This document shows, in pieces, positions 60,164 through 64,000 of a DNA stretch of 64,000 bases (its first letter is position 1; each line of letters begins with the position of its first letter). The stretch is from contig JAKEHY010000019.1 in assembly GCA_022614805.1 (NCBI GenBank), forward strand, positions 43,918-107,917, read 5' to 3'. The stretch is from Candidatus Zixiibacteriota bacterium. Lineage in GTDB: Bacteria > Zixibacteria > MSB-5A5 > DSPP01. The translations under genes were made by a program, and so were the position numbers. The notes under the pieces are model-generated. The model ran no database searches. It was not told the DNA's origin and was given only the letters and a program-made list of their open reading frames with translations.

Positions 60164-60475
60164 TTAACTTCTTAAAACTTGAGCTAAAGCCCGTTTCAAA
60201 CTGGTCAAGGCCTGGTTGGCCTTGCCCTTTTGGGCACTTTCCAAAACGCAGGTTTCCATATGCCCTTCCAGAAGCTGAAGGGTTACCTCGTCCAAAGCCC
60301 GCTTTACGGCCGCCAGTTGAACCAGCATCGCATCGCAGTCCTCGTGCCTTAAAAGCATTCCGCGAACCCCTTCCACGTGGCCGCGGATGCGGGCCAGCCG
60401 GTCGGAGAGTTCTTTCTCGGTGTCCGGAGTCAAATAGACCGAGGAATCACACTTAATTATCTCCTTTGTTTTCAT
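60164..60475 (-). CDS. csoR: CsoR-type metal-sensing repressor
   Basis: The protein has 103 aa from ATG 60475 (AAGGAG upstream). It is all-helical DUF156. The metal ligands are C47, H72 and C76 (HMETCV), with the 25- and 4-residue spacing of CsoR C36-H61-C65. Cu(I) is the expected inducer; the RcnR/FrmR subtypes have different N-terminal ligands. It is the first gene of a run CsoR-MerTP-AhpD. Two copies of a GC-rich palindrome, at 60527 and 60819, are its likely operators. Confidence 0.93.
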   Translation of the reverse strand: MKTKEIIKCDSSVYLTPDTEKELSDRLARIRGHVEGVRGMLLRHEDCDAMLVQLAAVKRALDEVTLQLLEGHMETCVLESAQKGKANQALTSLKRALAQVLRS

Positions 60476-60526
60476 CTCTTCTCCTTCTTCAAAGCCGCTT
60501 GTGACCATTTACATACCGTATAACAT

Positions 60527-60543
60527 ATCCCCCCCAGGGGGAT
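60527..60543 (-). promoter_or_regulatory. CsoR-type operator upstream of csoR
   Basis: ATCCCCCCCAGGGGGAT, a G/C-block palindrome of the CsoR operator kind, 51 nt upstream of the csoR start. It matches the site at 60819-60835 in 15 of 17 positions. Confidence 0.65.
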
Positions 60544-60570
60544 GTTCCCGAAAATAAAAAATCTTTTGGT

Positions 60571-60804
60571 CTATCCGGCCAAAAGACTTTCCAGTTTTTT
60601 AACGTCAAACCCCACCACTGCTTCCCCGTCAATAATAGTCACTGGCGTGGAGTAGTAACCCAACTTTTGCAATTCTTCCATTGCCTTCTCATCCTCGGCC
60701 ACATTTCGCTCGGTGTAGGCAATACCTTTCTTCGAAAGAAACTCTTTCGCTTTCGTGCAGAAGATTCAACCGGGCTGGCTGTAAACAGTTACCGCTTTCG
60801 GCAT
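60571..60804 (-). CDS. Selenocysteine-containing glutaredoxin-like protein (in-frame TGA)
   Basis: The 77-residue frame runs from ATG 60804 (GAGGAGG upstream) to TAG 60571. One TGA at 60766-60768 falls at residue 13, where glutaredoxins have the first active-site Cys: VYSQPG-U-IF-C-TKAKEFL. The rest is a complete small glutaredoxin (NrdH-like), including the STPVTIIDGE cis-Pro region at ~52-61 and the VVGFDVKKLESLLAG end. A hairpin at 60733-60749, starting 16 nt after the TGA, fits the bacterial SECIS model. Likely a U-x-x-C selenoprotein. A nonsense mutation is the alternative. Confidence 0.8.
60733..60749 (-). promoter_or_regulatory. Predicted SECIS hairpin of the seleno-glutaredoxin
   Basis: 6-bp stem CGAAAG/CTTTCG with loop AGTTT, inside the coding region. 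The loop starts 22 nt after the TGA (bacterial SECIS elements: about 16-37 nt) and has a G within its first two bases, as required for SelB binding. Confidence 0.6.
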
Positions 60805-60818
60805 CTTTCCTCCTCATT

Positions 60819-60835
60819 ATCCCCCCTTGGGGGAT
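60819..60835 (-). promoter_or_regulatory. CsoR-type operator upstream of the seleno-glutaredoxin gene
   Basis: ATCCCCCCTTGGGGGAT, 14 nt before the ATG at 60804. Same block palindrome as at 60527. It is flanked by TTGGAC and TAATGA in the minus-strand direction with 17 nt between. The site overlaps the promoter or early leader, so repression by CsoR seems likely. Confidence 0.6.
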
Positions 60836-60881
60836 AGTCCAAAATAATAAAAAGCCCTCTGCGGTCAAGCTTTTTTTGCAT

Positions 60882-61853
60882 TCAACCGCCAAAAAGATGG
60901 AAGCCGTAACCCAAGCCGAACCGCAAGGTCCAGTCCTCGGTCAACTGGCTTCCGTTAACGAATTGATAGACCGGAACCTCCCAGTTGGCCCACACCTGCA
61001 CTCCGTGAATGCCCCGCCCGAAAAACGAAGTAGTGACCCCGGGGGTGACAAAAATCCAGTTGCCGCCGCTGTTGGCAAACGGCTGCCCGTCAATTTCGTC
61101 TCTCGCGCGGTGAAGGCCGCTGAATCTCAAGGACAAATCCAAGCCAGAATTTTCGGAAAATACGAAGGAATAGCCGGTCCCGGCTCCCAACAGCACAAAG
61201 CTTCCCGTTTTCGTTCCATCCTCGGCTTCATCCAAAACGAGACGAGTGTAAAAATTGGCATTTGCGCTCCAAGGGCCGGTCAAGGAGAAAAGAACGGAAC
61301 CGAGAAGAACCGGGTCCACCGTGCCGGAAACAAAATTCCGGTCGGAGGCCACCGGATTCTTGATTCCCCCTCCGGTGGGAAGATTGACCCCACCCCCCAC
61401 GGAAACCATCGTAGGAGCGGCAAAGTAACCCAACGACCAGTAGTATTGGGCCGCCACGCTCAACTCGCCCAGCTTTGTATCTTGGGTATTTACAGGTTGA
61501 TTTTGTAGGGTCCGGCCCTTAAAGGCCACGTCAATGAGCGGAAGGACAGCCCGCAGGGCCAGCCGGTCGGTCACCCCGTAACTTGCCTCCGAAGTCCAGA
61601 CCCAAGAGCGCGAGGATTGACCAAGCGGATTGCTTCCCACCGTCTTTCCACTCCGGAGGTCCGCCCGCCGAGTATAGCCCGTAGAAAGGCCGAACTGTAG
61701 GTGGCCTTTATGCAGCGCGCTGGCTTCCGTCCTGCCGACCGGCAGGTGAGGCGACCCTCAAAGTCCTCACTGGCCTTTGGCGCCGGGGGCCGTCAGCATT
61801 CCTAACACCCACATAGCCGCCAAGCCCCAAAAATTCCTAAGAAGCCGTTTCAT
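60882..61853 (-). CDS. Outer-membrane beta-barrel protein with UxxU (two in-frame TGA), predicted selenoprotein
   Basis: The 323-codon frame starts at ATG 61853, which overlaps the thioredoxin-like stop (ATGA). A signal peptide (MKRLLRNFWGLAAMWVLG ... GAKGQ) is followed directly by TGA-Gly-Leu-TGA-Gly-Ser (residues 29-34), then an uninterrupted barrel-type frame to 60882. The TGAs at 61767-61769 and 61758-61760 are the only stops and sit as U-x-x-U, where a CxxC would be natural. A hairpin with GGUC loop lies 17 nt after the second TGA. The mature strands (LQFGLSTGYTRR, TVDPVLLGSVLFSL, GLGYGFHLFGG) suggest a phenol-degradation-porin-like channel. Conventional calling would report only the part from GTG 61640. 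Confidence 0.78.
61731..61746 (-). promoter_or_regulatory. Predicted SECIS hairpin of the UxxU barrel protein
   Basis: Perfect 6-bp stem CCTGCC/GGCAGG with loop GGTC (GGUC in RNA), the loop sequence of the E. coli formate dehydrogenase SECIS. The loop begins 17 nt after the second TGA and 26 nt after the first, within the range for both. One hairpin could serve both codons. Confidence 0.72.
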
Positions 61854-62113
61854 AATTTCACCCCAAGCCCAAGGCCCCGAAGAACGACGGCATCTATTCC
61901 TTCCTGACAACAGTCCGCCAGTTTTCCATTCACGGCCACGGCTGGCACCCGCTTCACGCCGTACTGCTGGGCCCGGGCTTGAGCTTCCTTCTCGTTGCGC
62001 AGGTCCAAAATCCGAATGTCGCAGCTCGGACAGGCAAGACTCTCTACCTGTTTTACGGCCTCGTCGCAGACCGGGCAGCCGACCGTAAATATTTCGATGG
62101 TGCGGGTTTTCAT
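61850..62113 (-). CDS. Thioredoxin-like redox or metal-relay protein
   Basis: The protein has 87 aa from ATG 62113 (AAAGGAG upstream), overlapping the merR stop (ATGA). The active site C13-P-V-C16 lies in EIFTVGCPVCDEAVK. The cis-Pro region is VKRVPAVAVNGKLAD (~60-74). Further cysteines lie in LACPSCD and DCCQEG. There is no signal peptide, so it is cytosolic. It sits between the mercury sensor and the UxxU barrel gene and would act in thiol reduction or metal relay. Confidence 0.87.
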   Translation of the reverse strand: MKTRTIEIFTVGCPVCDEAVKQVESLACPSCDIRILDLRNEKEAQARAQQYGVKRVPAVAVNGKLADCCQEGIDAVVLRGLGLGVKL

Positions 62114-62541
62114 AGTTTTACTCCTTTCTTCTGCTTGGAGTTGTCGAGCGATTCTAAGATTGGGCACTCACGGGTGGAACCATTATGCACACACGTCTTA
62201 ACCAGCACCTGAAGGGCGTGACGCACGGCGCATAAACTGTCTATTTTATGGTCAATGTCGGCAATCTTGGCGTTGGCTCTGGCACGCACATCCGCACAGC
62301 TTGCGTCGTGGTCATCCCGCAACCATAAGAGCTCCTGAATCTCTGTCAGCATAAAGCCAAGCTCCTGGGCTCGTTTTATGAATCGAATCAACTGGACGGT
62401 GTCCGGTGAGTACTCCCGGTACCCGGATGGCCGCCGGTCGGGCTTCTTTAAGAGCCCGCGCCTTTCGTAATAGCGCAGGGTTTGGATGTTGACGCCCGCT
62501 TCTCTTGCCACCTCTCCGATACGAAACCGTTCTTTGCTCAC
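62110..62541 (-). CDS. merR: MerR, mercury-responsive transcriptional regulator
   Basis: The protein has 143 aa from GTG 62541 (GGAG upstream). The DNA-binding winged helix is FRIGEVAREAGVNIQTLRYYERRGL. With this start the metal ligands fall exactly at C82, C117 and C126, the numbers of Tn501 MerR (ASC, KTC, RECPIL), which both confirms the start and points to Hg(II). It is the first gene of the operon merR-thioredoxin-UxxU barrel, and its promoter carries a MerR-type operator. Confidence 0.95.
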   Translation of the reverse strand: MSKERFRIGEVAREAGVNIQTLRYYERRGLLKKPDRRPSGYREYSPDTVQLIRFIKRAQELGFMLTEIQELLWLRDDHDASCADVRARANAKIADIDHKIDSLCAVRHALQVLVKTCVHNGSTRECPILESLDNSKQKKGVKL

Positions 62542-62559
62542 ATTCAACTCCACGCCTGC

Positions 62560-62591
62560 AATATACACCCTATACCTAAGTATAGAGTCAA
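62560..62591 (-). promoter_or_regulatory. MerR-type promoter with operator in a 20-nt spacer
   Basis: TTGACT (62586-62591), 20-nt spacer, TATATT (62560-62565). The over-long spacer contains the palindrome CTATAC/GTATAG (62570-62585). This arrangement is diagnostic of MerR-family activation by promoter untwisting. The start codon follows 18 nt later. Confidence 0.82.
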
Positions 62592-62648
62592 GAGAAAAGA
62601 TGAAAGTTTTTTTGGGATTAAAGACCCTCGAATAAGAGGCCTCGGTAA

Positions 62649-62870
62649 TTACTGACTAAACGAACCCGACCAGGGAGTCGAAGCTTTTGCCGCCGGACAA
62701 AATCCGGCCTTCAAACAATCCTGGCCAGCTGCACAGCAGGAAGCTCGCGCCGAAAAAGCGGTGTTCCCGCAGCAATCACGGGTGGCCCACCATTCAGCAA
62801 ACATAAGCCCGAAAGTTGTTATGGCTATAAGGGACCAGAACAGGATTTGGTCCGATACTTTCAGTTTCAT
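62649..62870 (-). CDS. Small Cys-rich membrane-anchored protein next to ccdA
   Basis: The protein has 73 aa. One transmembrane helix (~9-28: LFWSLIAITTFGLMFAEWW) is followed by a tail with seven cysteines: DCCGN, SCCAAGQDC, GFCPA. It starts 9 nt after ccdA, so it is probably co-translated. CcdA passes electrons outward, and this tail would sit on the outer face as a possible thiol partner or metal binder. No known family. Confidence 0.7.
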   Translation of the reverse strand: MKLKVSDQILFWSLIAITTFGLMFAEWWATRDCCGNTAFSARASCCAAGQDCLKAGFCPAAKASTPWSGSFSQ

Positions 62871-62879
62871 AACTTCTTC

Positions 62880-63623
62880 TTACCCCACGTTCTGCAGGCC
62901 GGGAAAGGTCTCCAAAAACCAGTTGGCGATAATCCCCAGCTGGTTAAAGAACATCAAAAGCCCGATGCCGACCAAAAGCAGGCCGGAGAGGATTTCGATG
63001 GCGCGGAAATGCTTTTTGAAGAAGCCGGAAAAACCGATAAACCAGTTAAAGCTGACTGCGGTTACCAGAAACGGGATGCCTAAGCCCAAGGAGTAAAACG
63101 TTAAAAGCAGCATCCCTTCCCCCACCGTTCCCTGGTTGGCCGCCAGGCCCAAAATTCCGCCTAAAATCGGCCCGATGCAGGGGGTCCAACCGAAGGCAAA
63201 GGCGATTCCGACTAAAAAGGTGCCGAGAGCGCCCAAGGGCTTGGAGCGGGTTTGAAAACGCTTTTCGTAATTCAAGAACGGGATACGAATGATGCCCATC
63301 ACGTGCAGCCCCAGAATCACGATGACGACCCCGGCGATGCGGTTGAAAAGCCCGATTTTGTTGGAGAGCAGAAATTTTCCGACCGCCGTGGCGGAAGCGC
63401 CCAAGGTTATGAAAACGGCTGAAAAGCCCAAAACGAAAATAAAGGAGCTTAAGGCCACCTTGCGCAAAACCTCCCCCCGTTTTTCCACTGCGCTCATATC
63501 CGCCACCGAAACGCCGGAGATAAAAGACAAGTACCCCGGAATCAGGGGCAGAACGCAGGGGGAGATGAAAGAGATGAAGCCCGCGCCGAGCGCCGCTATT
63601 AAGCTGATGTTCTCTGTAAACAT
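62880..63623 (-). CDS. ccdA: CcdA-type cytochrome c biogenesis/thiol-disulfide transmembrane protein
   Basis: The protein has 247 aa with six transmembrane helices. Cysteines lie in helix 1 (ISPCVLPLIPG, C23) and helix 4 (GWTPCIGP), as in DsbD/CcdA. It carries reducing power from cytosolic thioredoxin across the inner membrane to periplasmic thiols. Here it precedes the Cys-rich peptide and the metal-redox cluster, and could keep their thiols (and selenols) reduced. Confidence 0.93.
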   Translation of the reverse strand: MFTENISLIAALGAGFISFISPCVLPLIPGYLSFISGVSVADMSAVEKRGEVLRKVALSSFIFVLGFSAVFITLGASATAVGKFLLSNKIGLFNRIAGVVIVILGLHVMGIIRIPFLNYEKRFQTRSKPLGALGTFLVGIAFAFGWTPCIGPILGGILGLAANQGTVGEGMLLLTFYSLGLGIPFLVTAVSFNWFIGFSGFFKKHFRAIEILSGLLLVGIGLLMFFNQLGIIANWFLETFPGLQNVG

Positions 63624-63671
63624 ACCTTTCCTCTAACCTTCCGCGGCAGATTTAAGTTCCCCAATTTAAAC

Positions 63672-64000
63672 TCAATTCAATTTATCGGCAAACCGAACGG
63701 AGGTTCGGACTTCGGAAAACTCCCGACCGTCTATCACTACGTGGGGATAAATCAGATAGTTGACCGGTTTCACCGTCGGGTCAACGGATATATCCCGCCC
63801 CAGGGTGAAGGCCACCCGGTTGGGGTCGAGGTTGCCGAAAAAGAATTCTTTCTTCCCGGGATTTTTCCAGGCCTCGGAGGCATCCACCGGAACCCAGCCC
63901 ATTTCGGGAACGTAAAACTCCGCCCAGCAGTGGTAACCGGGTATTTCTCCTTCCCTTTGGTCGTCCGGAATGGGAAACCCCATAACAAACCGGGCCGGGA
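63672..64000 (-). CDS. Transglutaminase-like protease-fold protein, C-terminal part (continues past window)
   Basis: The frame is open to the window's end. GYHCWAEFYVPEMGWVPVDAS carries the His and Asp of the Cys-His-Asp triad of the transglutaminase-like superfamily (with the Cys upstream, outside). Ends RFADKLN. Such domains occur in bacterial proteases and peptidoglycan-linked enzymes. Only the C-terminal ~109 codons are visible, so its N-terminal partners and localisation are unknown. Confidence 0.8.
   Translation of the reverse strand, partial: PARFVMGFPIPDDQREGEIPGYHCWAEFYVPEMGWVPVDASEAWKNPGKKEFFFGNLDPNRVAFTLGRDISVDPTVKPVNYLIYPHVVIDGREFSEVRTSVRFADKLN

Noticed and set aside
60882-61640. 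Barrel protein starting at GTG 61640
   Set aside because: This start would remove the signal peptide that an outer-membrane protein needs. The ATG at 61853 is coupled to the upstream gene and in frame if TGA is decoded.
60571-61853. General TGA reassignment (TGA = Gly or Trp) as an explanation for the two genes
   Set aside because: TGA is the ordinary stop in many genes here, e.g. tldD (4253-4255), merR and several ATGA overlaps.

Overview
The window looks like a contig from an uncultivated Gram-negative bacterium of the FCB superphylum, probably a Zixibacteria-like candidate phylum (inference, not a placement). The grounds are two secreted propeller proteins ending in the FlgD-like/type IX sorting tail with its QNYPNPFNP motif, a complete Bat (aerotolerance) operon, lipid A acyltransferase and heptosyltransferase genes, a UbiA-type prenyltransferase of the geranylgeranylglycerol-phosphate kind, and many short intergenic hairpin repeats. 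TGA is used as an ordinary stop throughout, for example in many ATGA overlaps. Gene density is high and genes are often translationally coupled.

Layout. 1-2.9 kb: the tail of a GH57-type enzyme, repeat-rich spacer DNA and a secreted four-repeat protein. 2.9-9 kb, minus strand: the TldD/TldE protease pair, then a PfkB kinase, a heptosyltransferase and a lipid A acyltransferase. 9-12.6 kb: two tandem FG-GAP propeller proteins. 12.6-19.4 kb, minus strand: AsmA-like protein, UPF0173 hydrolase, MnmA, a foreign-looking lipase-like gene and cysteine desulfurase. 19.6-23.2 kb: outer-membrane barrel, ketosynthase and lipoprotein. 23.5-27.3 kb: tRNA-Glu(CTC) followed by a TonB receptor and a nuclease-like gene of different composition. 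27.4-35.6 kb: secreted proteins, AlkD-like protein, a CDF-like transporter, DUF4173 and an ECF sigma/FecR-type anti-sigma operon. 35.7-44.1 kb: MoxR-DUF58-BatA/B/C/D/E. 44.2-53.3 kb: UbiA, M24 peptidase, two ABC-2 exporters (one frameshifted) and a RibA cluster. 53.5-57.8 kb: second ECF/anti-sigma pair, zincin, lipoprotein and a beta-lactamase-fold hydrolase.

57.8-63.6 kb is the most interesting part: a minus-strand metal and thiol-redox cluster. It holds CcdA, a Cys-rich membrane peptide, a mercury-type MerR with its promoter, a thioredoxin-like protein, an outer-membrane barrel, a glutaredoxin, CsoR, MerTP, an AhpD-like protein, a tiny SEC-C protein, a DUF6789-like membrane protein and a Cys-rich exported protein. 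Two genes read through in-frame TGA codons exactly where redox cysteines would sit. The glutaredoxin has a U-x-x-C site. The barrel protein has U-x-x-U just after its signal peptide. Each TGA site is followed at the right distance by a SECIS-like hairpin, and the barrel's hairpin has a GGUC apical loop. Both genes appear to encode selenoproteins and would be missed or truncated by normal gene callers. Two near-identical CsoR-type operators flank the seleno-glutaredoxin gene. Together this suggests a selenocysteine-assisted mercury/copper handling module. The window ends inside a transglutaminase-like gene.
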